Assembly (NCBI GenBank): GCA_046349855.1
Contig: JAXMBM010000022.1
Span: forward strand, 1 to 64,000
From: CAIXSC01 sp046349855
GTDB taxonomy: Bacteria; Planctomycetota; Planctomycetia; Pirellulales; Pirellulaceae
Length of the DNA: 64,000 nt
Reading direction: 5' to 3'
Made by a program: the position numbers and the translations under genes. Below are positions 9,396 to 17,603 of the stretch, piece after piece (within the stretch, counting starts at the first letter, position 1; each line of letters begins with the position of its first letter). The notes below the pieces were generated by a model. The model worked only from the letters and a program-made list of their open reading frames with translations, was not told the origin of the DNA and ran no database searches.

Positions 9396-10826
9396 TCAGT
9401 GGGCCGCCTTGCGAGGCTTGTAGAGTTCGACTGCGGTGCCGAAGAAGATCTCGCCCGCGTTCATCACCGTTTCGCTCAACGTCGGATGCGGGTGGATCGA
9501 TTCGGTCAGGTCCCGCACCTCACAGCCCATCTCGATCGCCAGTACGGCTTCGGCGATCAACTCGCCGGCCCCCGGCCCGACAATGCCGCAGCCCAGCACC
9601 CGCTCGGTCTGCGGATCGATAATCCACTTGGTGAAGCCTTCGGTCCGGCCCAGTGCCTGAGCGCGACCGCTGGCCGCCCACGGGTACACGGCTACTTCCA
9701 CCTGCCGTCCCTCTTTCGCCGCCTGCTCCTGCATCAGGCCTGCCCAGGCGATTTCCGGATCGGTAAATACCACCGCCGGGATCGCCGCCTTGTCGAACAC
9801 ACCGGGCTTGCCCAACACCGATTCCACGGCCACCTTGGCTTCATGAGCCGCCTTGTGGGCCAGCATCGGTTCGCCGGCCACATCACCAATCGCGAGAATG
9901 CGGGGATCTCGAGTTCGCTGTTGCTTGTCGCAGACCACGAATCCCCGAGCATTGACTTCGACCTGAGTGCTCTCCAGCCCGATGCCGCGGCTGTTGGGGC
10001 GTCGTCCCACCGAAACCAGCACCCGTTCGTACCGCTCGACGCCAAACTTGGCCGGACCCTCGAACGCCACCTCGACGGCGCCGTCGCGAATCCCCAGCGA
10101 ACCGACGCGCGTGTTGAGGAAAATTCGGTCTTCGAACAGCTTCTGCAACTGCCGCTGCAATGGCTTGACCAAATCCCGGTCCGCCCCGGGCAACAACCCA
10201 TCCGTCAACTCGACGACGCTCACCTTGGTTCCCAGGTTGGCATACACCGTGCCCATTTCGAGCCCGATGTAGCCGCCGCCGACCACCAGCAGCGAGCGCG
10301 GAATATCGCGCAGCTCCAGCGCTCCCGTCGAATCCATAACGCGGTCCGACCCGACCTGAAAATTGGCCGGCATCGCCGGAGTGGAGCCGCTAGCCAGGAT
10401 GCAATGATCGAAGGTGAGGCGGCCGTCCGCCGGAATCGACTCGTGAGACCCTTCGAGTCGCAACGTGGCCGAGTCTTCGAAGACCCCCTTGGCCTGAATC
10501 AACTTGACGTTGCGCCGCTTGGCGAGCTGTCGGAGGCCACCCGATAGAGTTTCGATAACCTTCTCTTTACGAGCGCGCAACTTGTCGACGCTGATGGCCG
10601 GGGAGCCAAAATCAACTCCCCAGTCGTGCCGCAACTCGCCCACTTCGGAGATCACCCGGGCCACATGCAGCAGGGCCTTCGAGGGGATGCACCCGCGGAG
10701 CAGACAGGTGCCGCCCAGTCGCGGATCGGCCTCCACCAGCGTGACATCAAGACCTTCGTCGGCGGCCAGAAACGCGGCAGCGTAGCCTCCCGGGCCGCCA
10801 CCGAGCACGACGAGTTGGGCATGCAT
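9396..10826 (-). CDS. lpdA: Dihydrolipoyl dehydrogenase (E3)
   Basis: The 476-residue flavoprotein disulfide reductase reoxidises dihydrolipoamide in 2-oxoacid dehydrogenase or glycine-cleavage complexes. It opens with an FAD-binding GGGPGGYAAAFLAADEG motif. The redox-active disulfide is in GGTCLLRGCIPSK (CxxxxC). An NAD-binding GGGYIGLEMG motif lies near residue 187, the second FAD motif is AIGDVAGEPMLAHKA, and the C-terminal HPHPTLSE supplies the catalytic His-Glu pair. The length is normal for the family. It starts 11 bp after the rpsD stop on the same strand, so the two are probably co-transcribed; no E1 or E2 gene is in view. Confidence 0.95.
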   Translation of the reverse strand: MHAQLVVLGGGPGGYAAAFLAADEGLDVTLVEADPRLGGTCLLRGCIPSKALLHVARVISEVGELRHDWGVDFGSPAISVDKLRARKEKVIETLSGGLRQLAKRRNVKLIQAKGVFEDSATLRLEGSHESIPADGRLTFDHCILASGSTPAMPANFQVGSDRVMDSTGALELRDIPRSLLVVGGGYIGLEMGTVYANLGTKVSVVELTDGLLPGADRDLVKPLQRQLQKLFEDRIFLNTRVGSLGIRDGAVEVAFEGPAKFGVERYERVLVSVGRRPNSRGIGLESTQVEVNARGFVVCDKQQRTRDPRILAIGDVAGEPMLAHKAAHEAKVAVESVLGKPGVFDKAAIPAVVFTDPEIAWAGLMQEQAAKEGRQVEVAVYPWAASGRAQALGRTEGFTKWIIDPQTERVLGCGIVGPGAGELIAEAVLAIEMGCEVRDLTESIHPHPTLSETVMNAGEIFFGTAVELYKPRKAAH

Positions 10827-10837
10827 GGAAGGAACGC

Positions 10838-11446
10838 TCAGCGTGACAAGAATTCGACGACCATGTTCGCGTCGACCGGCAGACTGACGTCGCTCGGTCC
10901 AGGATTTCCCTGCACCGTCGCCCGCAGCGTTTCCGGATCAAACGTCACCCAATCCAGCGGTTCCGACGAATTCTGCTCGGCCAACACGCGGTAGTAATTC
11001 AGCAGGTTCTCCCGCGAGCGCACCGTGATCACGTCGCCCGGCCGCAGGATGTACGACGGCTTCGTTACTTTCACGCCGTTCACCTGGAAGTGGCCGTGCA
11101 CGATCCCCTGGCGAGCCTGCGGACGCGTCTTCGTAAAGCCGGCCCGCCGCACCACGTTGTCCAGGCGGCGTTCGCAGAGAACCAGCAGGTTTTCCCCGGT
11201 GTTCCCCTTGGCACGCGAGGCGGCGTCGAACATTCGGCGCAGTTGCCGCTCACCCAAGCCGTAGTAGTGCTTGATCTTCTGCTTCTCGTACAGCGCCACA
11301 CCGTAGTTCGACGGACGCTTCGTGCGGCCGTGCATCCCCGGCGGATTCTCCCGCCGTTCCGATGCCCGTTTGGCTCCCGAACTCTCGTAAATCAAAGCCC
11401 CGACGCGACGATTGACGCGGGCCTTTGGACGGGTGTAGCGCGACAT
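10838..11446 (-). CDS. rpsD: 30S ribosomal protein S4
   Basis: The 202-residue protein is a full-length S4, a primary 16S rRNA binder and assembly nucleator. The N-terminal S4 region includes NPPGMHGRTKRPSNYG and KQKIKHYYGLGERQLRR. The S4 RNA-binding domain spans roughly 95-155 (LDNVVRRAGF through HFQVNGVKVTKPSYILRPGD). No zinc-binding cysteine set is seen at the N-terminus, so it is the zinc-independent form. The gene stands outside an alpha (rpsM-rpsK-rpoA) operon and is followed closely by lpdA. Confidence 0.97.
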   Translation of the reverse strand: MSRYTRPKARVNRRVGALIYESSGAKRASERRENPPGMHGRTKRPSNYGVALYEKQKIKHYYGLGERQLRRMFDAASRAKGNTGENLLVLCERRLDNVVRRAGFTKTRPQARQGIVHGHFQVNGVKVTKPSYILRPGDVITVRSRENLLNYYRVLAEQNSSEPLDWVTFDPETLRATVQGNPGPSDVSLPVDANMVVEFLSR

Positions 11447-11512
11447 GCCCCAGTTACTCCTTCAGACTCGGCTCAGTGAAGCGAGGCATCATGGCCCATT
11501 CTTCCACGAAAT

Positions 11513-13342
11513 TCAAGGGGGATCCGCCGGAGTCTCTTCCAGAATCCTCACTTGCACCTCGAACCCATCGCCCAGTCGCAGGCTGCTCTTTTCCCACAGT
11601 GCCTCCTCTCCAGCCACTCCACCCCCCTCACCACCCGGCAAATGCACCAGATACAGGCGACGAGTCGCCGGTTCGTCCAGACGCATCATCAGCGACACGG
11701 CCAGTCCACTGCGCCCGTCTCTCCCGCCCGAATCGTCACCCGATGTGTCGCCCGATGTGCCTCCGAACGCATCCCGAGCCAGCAGCTGCGGAGGTCCTCC
11801 GCCGAACTGGTCGCTCCAGGCCAACAACGCTCCCGTCTCCGACCGATGCACTTCCAGCACCCCCACCTGTCCCACGCGCAGCATCCACTGGCCACGCCCC
11901 GCGCCCACCCAGCGGAACTCACCGCCGCGTGGAGTCACCTGCCAGGCCCCAGCCGAGGCCACTTTCGCATCCCTAACCTGGGCTGGCATAACACTCTTTC
12001 GGGCTTCGGTAAACGGTCTCGCGTCCCCACTTCCGGGAACTTCCTGAGCATGGTTGTAGCGGGGGATCGGTCCATCCCGCTTGGGCACCGGGCGGACAGG
12101 CTGTTCTGGCATCCGCGACGCCACCTGCCAGCCCGGTTCGTACACGGCCGGCACAGTCAGCGCCACAACCAATCCGAAGATGCTCAACCCCAGTGCCAGC
12201 CGGATCCGCCACTTCCCCAGCCCCAGCGTGACACTCCAGCTTCCCCCCGGACCACGCCGCAGCGCCTCAACCGCCGCACGAAAGTCGGCCGCCGAGGCAA
12301 ACCGGGCGGTCGGCGACCGTTCGAGACTCCGCATGCACAGATCGTTGACCGCCGGCCGAATCCCCGCCACCCGCTCGCGCAACGACACGATCGTCCCCAG
12401 CCGCGCCTGCTGCCAGACTGACTCGAGGCTTTCCCCCAGATACGGCGGCCGCCCCGCCAGTAACTCGTACAGCACCGCGCCGAGCCCAAAGATGTCGGTC
12501 CGCCGATCGATGAGCGCCGTTTCGCCCCGAGCCTGCTCGGGCGCCATATACGCCGGCGTACCAGAAATCTGGTTCAACTGATCGCTGCCCAGCGCCGCCG
12601 CCAAACCGAAGTCGATCAGCCGCGGACGGCCATCCGCCCCGATCACAATGTTCGATGGCTTGAGATCGCGATGCAGGAGCCCCACCGCATGAATCGCTTC
12701 CACCCCCTCCGCCACCTGCCCCACCAACTCCAGCGCCCGGTCCAGCCCCAACGGCCGACCACGGTTCACGTCCGCCAGCGTCTCCCCCTCCACATACTCC
12801 ATCACCAGATACGGAACCCCCGCCTGCCGCTCCGCTCCATAGCACTGCGCCACAAACGGACTGCGCACCCGCGCCAACGCCCGACCCTCCTGCAAGACCA
12901 ACTCGCAGTCACTCGGCGTCCGCACCGCCCGATAGATCTTCAGCACCACCTGCCGACGCAGGTCGGGATCCCAGGCCAGCACCGCCGACGCCTGTCCCCC
13001 ACGGCCCAGCAGCCGCCGAACCTCGTACTTGCCCCAGTACCGAACCTCGCCGCCCTCCGCGGTGGGTACTGCAGCGGCCGAAGCTGCAGCAGCCGAAGCT
13101 GCGGCGCCGGGTGCTCTCGCCAATCGTCGGCTGAGTTCCGTGTGAGTCGCCTCCCCCGCCGTGGCCTCGCCCACCGAGTCTTCAATGTGCGCGTCTTCAA
13201 TGTGCGCGTCGGCAATCTGCGAGTCGGCAGCCAATAATGCCGCCAAGGGGTCTTCGGCTGCGTCGGCCACGGCGCACGACGCAGTTTGCCGGGCCCGCGC
13301 CAAGCGGGGAGCTGGCAGCCACTGCGTCGATGCAAGTTCCAT
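11513..13342 (-). CDS. Membrane Ser/Thr protein kinase, unknown C-terminal domain
   Basis: The 609-residue protein has a low-complexity N-terminus (residues 30-95, Ala-rich, with a duplicated AHIED). A complete Hanks-type kinase domain follows at about 106-362: glycine loop LGRGGQASAV at 112-121, Lys135, HRDLKPSN at 224-231, DFG at 244-246 and APE at 267-269. A single transmembrane helix lies at about 381-401. The remaining 200 residues have no domain I can name; they are beta-rich and end in an LRLGDGFEVQVRILEE segment. The gene lies 139 bp downstream of the Fis-type activator on the same strand, so it may act in the same pathway. Confidence 0.88.
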   Translation of the reverse strand: MELASTQWLPAPRLARARQTASCAVADAAEDPLAALLAADSQIADAHIEDAHIEDSVGEATAGEATHTELSRRLARAPGAAASAAAASAAAVPTAEGGEVRYWGKYEVRRLLGRGGQASAVLAWDPDLRRQVVLKIYRAVRTPSDCELVLQEGRALARVRSPFVAQCYGAERQAGVPYLVMEYVEGETLADVNRGRPLGLDRALELVGQVAEGVEAIHAVGLLHRDLKPSNIVIGADGRPRLIDFGLAAALGSDQLNQISGTPAYMAPEQARGETALIDRRTDIFGLGAVLYELLAGRPPYLGESLESVWQQARLGTIVSLRERVAGIRPAVNDLCMRSLERSPTARFASAADFRAAVEALRRGPGGSWSVTLGLGKWRIRLALGLSIFGLVVALTVPAVYEPGWQVASRMPEQPVRPVPKRDGPIPRYNHAQEVPGSGDARPFTEARKSVMPAQVRDAKVASAGAWQVTPRGGEFRWVGAGRGQWMLRVGQVGVLEVHRSETGALLAWSDQFGGGPPQLLARDAFGGTSGDTSGDDSGGRDGRSGLAVSLMMRLDEPATRRLYLVHLPGGEGGGVAGEEALWEKSSLRLGDGFEVQVRILEETPADPP

Positions 13343-13481
13343 GACCGGACCTCCTCCTGTGGGGTGTCGCCATTAGGACGCGGACCTCCCGCAAAAGGTT
13401 CCCGGGGAAGCGGAAGAAAATCGGCCGGACGGAGGCCCTCCCTTTTCACCCCCGCCCCGCTCTTCCGCAGTTCGCCCCAAG

Positions 13482-15026
13482 CTATTCCAGGCCAAAGCGC
13501 TTGATTTTCTTGATCAATCCCTGGCGACTCAGCCCCAGCTCGCGCGCCGCCCGCACGTGATTCTGGCCCGTGGCCGCCAGCGCAGCGCGAATCCACTGCC
13601 GCTCCAACTCCTCCACCGCCTCCCGCAAGCTGCGCGTGCCGCTCGGCGCGGTCACATCCGACCTCGCCGCACGCCCTGGTTCGGCCAGGTCGCTTGCCTC
13701 AATCACCTCACGCCGCACCGATACCGCCAGCCGCAGCATCTCGTGATAGAGCTCACGGGCGTTCCCGGGCCACGCATACGACTCCAGGCACCGCACCGCC
13801 TCCGCGCTCAGACTGGGCCGCGGCCGCTGCTGCGCCCGACAGTGCTCATCCAGAAAAGCGTTGGCCAACAGCCCGATGTCACTGGCCATCTCGCGCAGCG
13901 GAGGCATGCGAATCCGCACCACATTCAACCGATAATACAGATCCTCGCGAAACGTGCCGGCCCGCATCGCGCTCGCCAGATCCCGATTCGTCGCCGCCAC
14001 CACACGCACATCGATCGGAATCGCCTGCCGCCCTCCCACACGCTCCACCACCCGCTCCTGCAACACCCGCAGCAGCTTGGCCTGCGTCACCAGACTCAAT
14101 TCCCCCAGTTCGTCCAGAAATAGCGTACCGCCATGGGCCAGCTCGAACTTGCCCGCACGCGCCTCCACCCCCGTCGCTACCCCTTTCTCCATGCCAAACA
14201 GCTCGCTCTCCACCAACGCCTCGGGCAACGCCGCACAATTGAGAGCCACGAACAGCCCGCTCGCACGCGGACTGCCGTAGTGGATGGCACGCGCCGCCAG
14301 TTCCTTCCCCGTCCCGCTCTCCCCCTGAATCAGTACCGTCGCCGTAGTATCAGCCACCTGCTCAATCAGCCGCACCACATCGCGAATCGCGGGTGACGCG
14401 CCGAGCAGGCCGTGAGTCGTAAACCGGTCCCGCGCCGCCCGCGCCAATCGTTCGTTGGCCGCCTCCAGCCGCTGCTGCTCGTGACGCAGCTCTTCCACAT
14501 ACCGCGCCGCCTCCAGCGCCAGGGCCGCCTGAGTCGTCAGCAGCCGAGCGGTCTCCACATCTTCGTCGTCAAACGTCCCGTGACGCTTGTTCAGCACCTC
14601 GAACACACCCACCCGCTCTCCTCGCAGATTCAGCACCGGCAGCGCCAGCAGATTCCGCGTGCGAAATCCGGTCGCCGCATCCACCCCCGGGAAAAACCGC
14701 GGATCGTGGCTGGCATCCTGGACGCAGATCACCTGCCCCGTGCGGAGCGTCTCCCCGGCAATTCCCTGATCCGCGGCAAACCTCAATTCCTGATTCGCAT
14801 CCAGACTGACCCGCGACCACAAGACACGCTTCGTCTCGTCCAGCAGGAAGAGGCTCGCCAATTCCGCGTCCAGTAACCGTGCCGCCTCAGAGGCAATCCG
14901 AGCCAACAGCGACCCCACATCCCGCTCCCCATGCAACTTGCCCGAGATCTCCAGCAGCGTGCGGAGCGTGTCCCGCTCGCGAGTGGCCGATCCCTCGGCG
15001 GAAGTCTCGCTGGCTCGTCGTCCCAT
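13482..15026 (-). CDS. GAF-AAA+-Fis sigma-54 activator-type regulator
   Basis: The 514-residue protein has the order of bacterial enhancer-binding proteins: a GAF sensor domain (about 35-175), an AAA+ domain (about 205-430) with Walker A GESGTGKE at 235-242 and Walker B LFLDELGE at 302-309, and a Fis-type helix-turn-helix (about 472-514). The loop that normally reads GAFTGA, which contacts sigma-54, reads GVATGV at 282-287, so the usually essential Phe is absent. Such proteins use ATP hydrolysis to remodel sigma-54 polymerase bound at GG/GC promoters. A matching promoter lies divergently at 15439-15455. The co-oriented kinase gene downstream suggests a linked signalling function. Confidence 0.9.
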   Translation of the reverse strand: MGRRASETSAEGSATRERDTLRTLLEISGKLHGERDVGSLLARIASEAARLLDAELASLFLLDETKRVLWSRVSLDANQELRFAADQGIAGETLRTGQVICVQDASHDPRFFPGVDAATGFRTRNLLALPVLNLRGERVGVFEVLNKRHGTFDDEDVETARLLTTQAALALEAARYVEELRHEQQRLEAANERLARAARDRFTTHGLLGASPAIRDVVRLIEQVADTTATVLIQGESGTGKELAARAIHYGSPRASGLFVALNCAALPEALVESELFGMEKGVATGVEARAGKFELAHGGTLFLDELGELSLVTQAKLLRVLQERVVERVGGRQAIPIDVRVVAATNRDLASAMRAGTFREDLYYRLNVVRIRMPPLREMASDIGLLANAFLDEHCRAQQRPRPSLSAEAVRCLESYAWPGNARELYHEMLRLAVSVRREVIEASDLAEPGRAARSDVTAPSGTRSLREAVEELERQWIRAALAATGQNHVRAARELGLSRQGLIKKIKRFGLE

Positions 15027-15129
15027 GATTCCGTTCCCTCTGGCTCACCAGGAAGCTCTGTTTGCCTGCCGTCTCCCCCTCCACCGCTCCACCCCTCCGG
15101 GCTCGAAAGTCACTGTAAACCATGTTAAC
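15027..15129. other. Start of 500-bp divergent control region
   Basis: The 500 bp between the activator gene and the small exported protein gene contain no gene. This first part should hold the activator promoter and leader. I see no strong -35/-10 pair in it. Confidence 0.4.
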
Positions 15130-15241
15130 AGGGGTGTCACCAGCGTTGTCACACGACGCAACTCCTGGTTTGCCAATAAGCTGAGCGTCCCCGCGCGACC
15201 TCCGAGTGACCTTGGTCTCCGTCTACATCGGTGACACCCCT
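15130..15241. promoter_or_regulatory. Candidate activator binding sites (inverted 12-mers)
   Basis: AGGGGTGTCACC at 15130-15141 is the exact reverse complement of GGTGACACCCCT at 15230-15241. A further TGTCAC lies at 15148-15153, and a related CGGTCACCCCTCCCC is at 15294-15308. The sites lie about 200-320 bp upstream of the sigma-54 promoter, the normal place for enhancers of AAA+ activators, and beside the activator gene. The assignment is inference from position and symmetry. Confidence 0.45.
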
Positions 15242-15438
15242 CCCCTTCCCTCCGCTCCCAACCTGAGCCGCAGTGCAGCGCGAGCCGGCCTCCGGTCACC
15301 CCTCCCCGACACATCCACCGGCGCCCGTAAATCGTCAACCGATTCCACTTTGCGACAAATGGCCGCCGCCACATTTCCCGACGGACCGGCGAAAAACGGA
15401 CTCGCCTTGCACGTCCCAACCCGGCCTGCGGCAGCCTT

Positions 15439-15455
15439 CGGCACGAACCTTGCTT
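15439..15455 (+). promoter_or_regulatory. Sigma-54 (-24/-12) promoter
   Basis: CGGCACGAACCTTGCTT matches the sigma-54 consensus TGGCACG-N4-TTGCW, with GG at 440-441 and GC at 452-453 separated by exactly 10 nt. Transcription would start near 15465, about 60 nt before the start of the small protein gene. An activator gene of the sigma-54 class lies divergently upstream. Confidence 0.68.
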
Positions 15456-15526
15456 TTCTCCTGTTCCGCCGCAGTGAACGATCGCCGTGAACTTGCGTCT
15501 GCCCTAACTTTGCTGGAGACCTGACC

Positions 15527-15934
15527 GTGAACGCCCTGAACTGGATCGCCGGAAACCGCCAGAGCCGTCCTCTCTCCTCCCACAGCGCTCCCGTCAGTCA
15601 GCCCCGCAAGCTGTCGTTCGAACAGCTCGAATGCCGTTCCGTGCCGAGTTCCGCGATGGGGGCGTTCGAAAGCGACGAACCTTTGCCGCTCCCCGTGTGG
15701 GCCGTCGATCCGACGACTGCCCCCGACGAACTGCCGCTGAGTCTCCGTCGAAGCCGGCAACCAGCCCTCGATGCGGCAGCGCCCCTCGTGCCTGCCGCCG
15801 ACCCACAGATCCCATCCGCTGACACCCCTGCCGAACGCGATGCGATGATCGACGAGGCGATGACCGAACTGCTGGCGGACGACTCCGCCTGGACACTGAC
15901 CTGGCCCGCCTGGACGAGCCACGTTTTGAGCTGA
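15527..15934 (+). CDS. Small exported-type protein with LExR-VPS N-terminal motif
   Basis: The 135-residue protein starts at a GTG with GGAGA upstream. Residues 28-38 (LSFEQLECRSV, followed by PS) match the N-terminal motif of many large planctomycete extracellular proteins (pattern L-x-x-E-x-LE-x-R-x-x-PS). Those proteins normally carry long beta-rich ectodomains, but this one has only about 95 Pro/Ala/Asp-rich residues after the motif and no recognisable domain. The sigma-54 promoter at 15439-15455 points at it. It could be a genuine small secreted protein, or the intact front of a gene whose rear was lost; the fragment at 15960-16181 follows in another frame. I do not recognise a function. 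Confidence 0.6.
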   Translation: MNALNWIAGNRQSRPLSSHSAPVSQPRKLSFEQLECRSVPSSAMGAFESDEPLPLPVWAVDPTTAPDELPLSLRRSRQPALDAAAPLVPAADPQIPSADTPAERDAMIDEAMTELLADDSAWTLTWPAWTSHVLS

Positions 15935-15959
15935 ACGATTACTCGCCGTTCCAAGCTTC

Positions 15960-16181
15960 CGCGCCGGCCATTCCAACTCACTGGTCCTGGTCGTGCGATC
16001 GGGCAGGCGAGTTGAGGTATTCGTCAACGGAGTCGCCGTTTGCAATCCCGTGGAAATCGATCTGCCGCTGGAGCCTGTGGCCGTCCATCCGTGGACGGTC
16101 GCGAACGCGCCAGGGCGAGTGGAATTCCGTCATTTTTCGCTCTGGTTCAAGGCCAACGTCCCCACACCCCACGAGCGCTAG
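15960..16181 (+). pseudogene. Remnant of a kinase-type C-terminal domain
   Basis: One frame reads SLVLVVRSGRRVEVFVNGVAV, then VEIDLPLEP and VEFRHFSLWFKAN, ending at 16181. This pattern (a short beta sandwich with VxVFVNG and a closing VEF-x-x-F-x-LW) resembles the C-terminal domain at the end of many planctomycete Ser/Thr kinases. No kinase domain precedes it, and the frame is closed by a stop at 15927. It is therefore probably a decayed gene end. The alternative is a frameshifted rear part of the preceding small gene. Confidence 0.45.
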
Positions 16182-16222
16182 CAGCTAGGCCAGGTACCGT
16201 TGAGAGCCGCCCATGAAACGGA

Positions 16223-16262
16223 CCTGGCGCCAGAAACAGGGGACTGACGTCCCCCGCTCGCC
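16223..16262 (+). repeat. REP-like repeat, copy A
   Basis: First copy of a roughly 33-nt repeat with core GAAACAGGGGACTGACGTCC followed by CCCGCTCGCC. The core contains a GGGGAC...GTCCCC palindrome, as in REP elements. Other copies lie at 16419-16458, 17206-17238 and 17447-17487. Confidence 0.75.
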
Positions 16263-16288
16263 ATTCCACCTCATCCAAACGCCACTAT

Positions 16289-16461
16289 CCCGGCGAGCGG
16301 CGGGCGTGAGCCCGCTGTTTCTACGTCCTCCCTACCGCCCTACCGCCCTACCGCCAGCCGCAACGCCGTTTTCCGCCGCGGCACCTCAACTCCGTTCGTC
16401 CCCGTGGTCATGACTTGGCCTGGCGCCAGAAACAGGGGACTGACGTCCCCCGCTCGCCGGT
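16289..16461 (+). repeat. REP-like pair (inverted plus direct copy), left flank of RAYT
   Basis: An inverted, diverged copy (16291-16322; CGGCGAGCGGCGGGCGTGAG then CCCGCTGTTTCT) is joined by a GC-rich linker to a direct copy (16419-16458). The same composite, including the linker with CGGCACCTCAACTCCGTTCG, recurs at 17331-17489. The arrangement resembles a BIME (paired inverted REPs). Confidence 0.75.
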
Positions 16462-17060
16462 CTTGCTATCCTCTCGTTCGCCTCTTGGGGTTTGCGGTCA
16501 CGGCGTGGTCCGATTTCCACTTGCCATCTTGGATGCACCCATACGACCAGTGGAGACTGCTGATCCCGTACGTAGGCCACTGCGCTCGCAATAGCTCGCT
16601 CATCGGGCAACTTGCGGCGCGATCCCGACTCGGTCCACCACGTCCCCGACCGAGGTCTGGATCCACTTCGGTTCAAGGCCCGACTGCCGTAACTCTTGAA
16701 GTCCCTCAGCAGCGTCTCCGGTTCTGGATCGCCCGGCACGCCCACAACCAGATGCACGTGATTACGCATGATGGCGACCGACTGGAGCTGCCAGCCGCGC
16801 CAGGCCGCAGTCTCCTGAAGTTGCCGAAACAAGACGTTCGCCTGATCCTCGTCGAGCATCACGGGCGGTCCCGTCATCGTTCGTTCCGCCATCCCCGTCA
16901 GACCTCGTAGCGCTGACGCCGGAGACGTTCCGCACCGATTGAGACGATGCCCCTTCCCATCGCCACGATCGATATTGCTGACAAAGCCTCGATCATCCCC
17001 CGGCAACCACGTCCCGTACGTCGTCCAAGTCAACAACCAATACCGATCCAAACAAGTCAT
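16386..17060 (-). CDS. REP-associated tyrosine transposase (RAYT, Y1/IS200-like)
   Basis: The 224-residue protein belongs to the Y1 transposase/RAYT group. It begins with YWLLTWTTYGTWLPGD, a common RAYT N-terminus. The HUH motif is in MRNHVHLVVG (about residues 98-107), and the candidate catalytic tyrosine is in DFKSYGSRALNR. These proteins cut and join single-stranded REP hairpins. The gene is flanked by REP-like repeats on both sides, and its last 30 or so codons run into a repeat copy (16419-16458), so the C-terminal tail is repeat-encoded. GGAG precedes the ATG at 17060. There are no terminal features of an autonomous insertion sequence. Confidence 0.82.
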   Translation of the reverse strand: MTCLDRYWLLTWTTYGTWLPGDDRGFVSNIDRGDGKGHRLNRCGTSPASALRGLTGMAERTMTGPPVMLDEDQANVLFRQLQETAAWRGWQLQSVAIMRNHVHLVVGVPGDPEPETLLRDFKSYGSRALNRSGSRPRSGTWWTESGSRRKLPDERAIASAVAYVRDQQSPLVVWVHPRWQVEIGPRRDRKPQEANERIARPASGGRQSPVSGARPSHDHGDERS

Positions 17061-17205
17061 CCGCCGAATCTCCTTACGCGTCTCCCGGGATCAGCGGGCG
17101 TCCGTTCGCAGTTTTTTCGTCCCGATGTCGCCCCGCTGGTTTCCGCCGGTTCTCTGGGTGACGCTGATCGTCCTGCAAGCTCATTGGTTGGCCTCCCAGT
17201 CCGTA

Positions 17206-17238
17206 CCAGAAACAGGGGACTGACGTCCCCCGCTCGCC
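17206..17238 (+). repeat. REP-like repeat, copy D
   Basis: CCAGAAACAGGGGACTGACG followed by TCCCCCGCTCGCC, identical to the core of copy A and of the direct copy at 16419-16458. It lies upstream of the RAYT start. Confidence 0.75.
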
Positions 17239-17330
17239 ATATTCCGATAGACAACCACGGATCTTACTAACGTCCAGGCAACCGCCCAGGTGACACAACA
17301 CCGGTCCCACCTCAGCGAACAGGTCACCAT

Positions 17331-17489
17331 CCCGGCGAGCGGCGGGCGTGAGCCCGCTGTTTCTACGTCCTCCTCCCTCCTACCAGCCGCAACGCCGCTT
17401 CCTGCCGCGGCACCTCAACTCCGTTCGTCCCCGAGTTCATCACTTGGCCTGACACCACAAACAGGGGACTGACGTCCCCCGCTCGCCGG
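17331..17489 (+). repeat. REP-like pair, right flank of RAYT
   Basis: An inverted copy (17333-17364), a linker and a direct copy (17447-17487) repeat the composite at 16289-16461 with a few substitutions. The two composites therefore bracket the transposase gene as direct repeats of about 160-175 bp. The rest of 17061-17603 shows no gene. Confidence 0.75.
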
Positions 17490-17603
17490 GTTCATGTGAA
17501 CCATCCGTGCGAATTTGGGCGGGTATCGGCCGGCGATTCCAAGCGGATTCGATTGTGACCTAATCGCCGTTCATGGTTTTTCCGGGCGCCCGGCTTCCAC
17601 AGA

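Noticed and set aside
16223..17489. CRISPR-like array
   Set aside because: The repeats are few, in both orientations, unevenly spaced and palindromic; there are no spacers of equal length and no cas genes.
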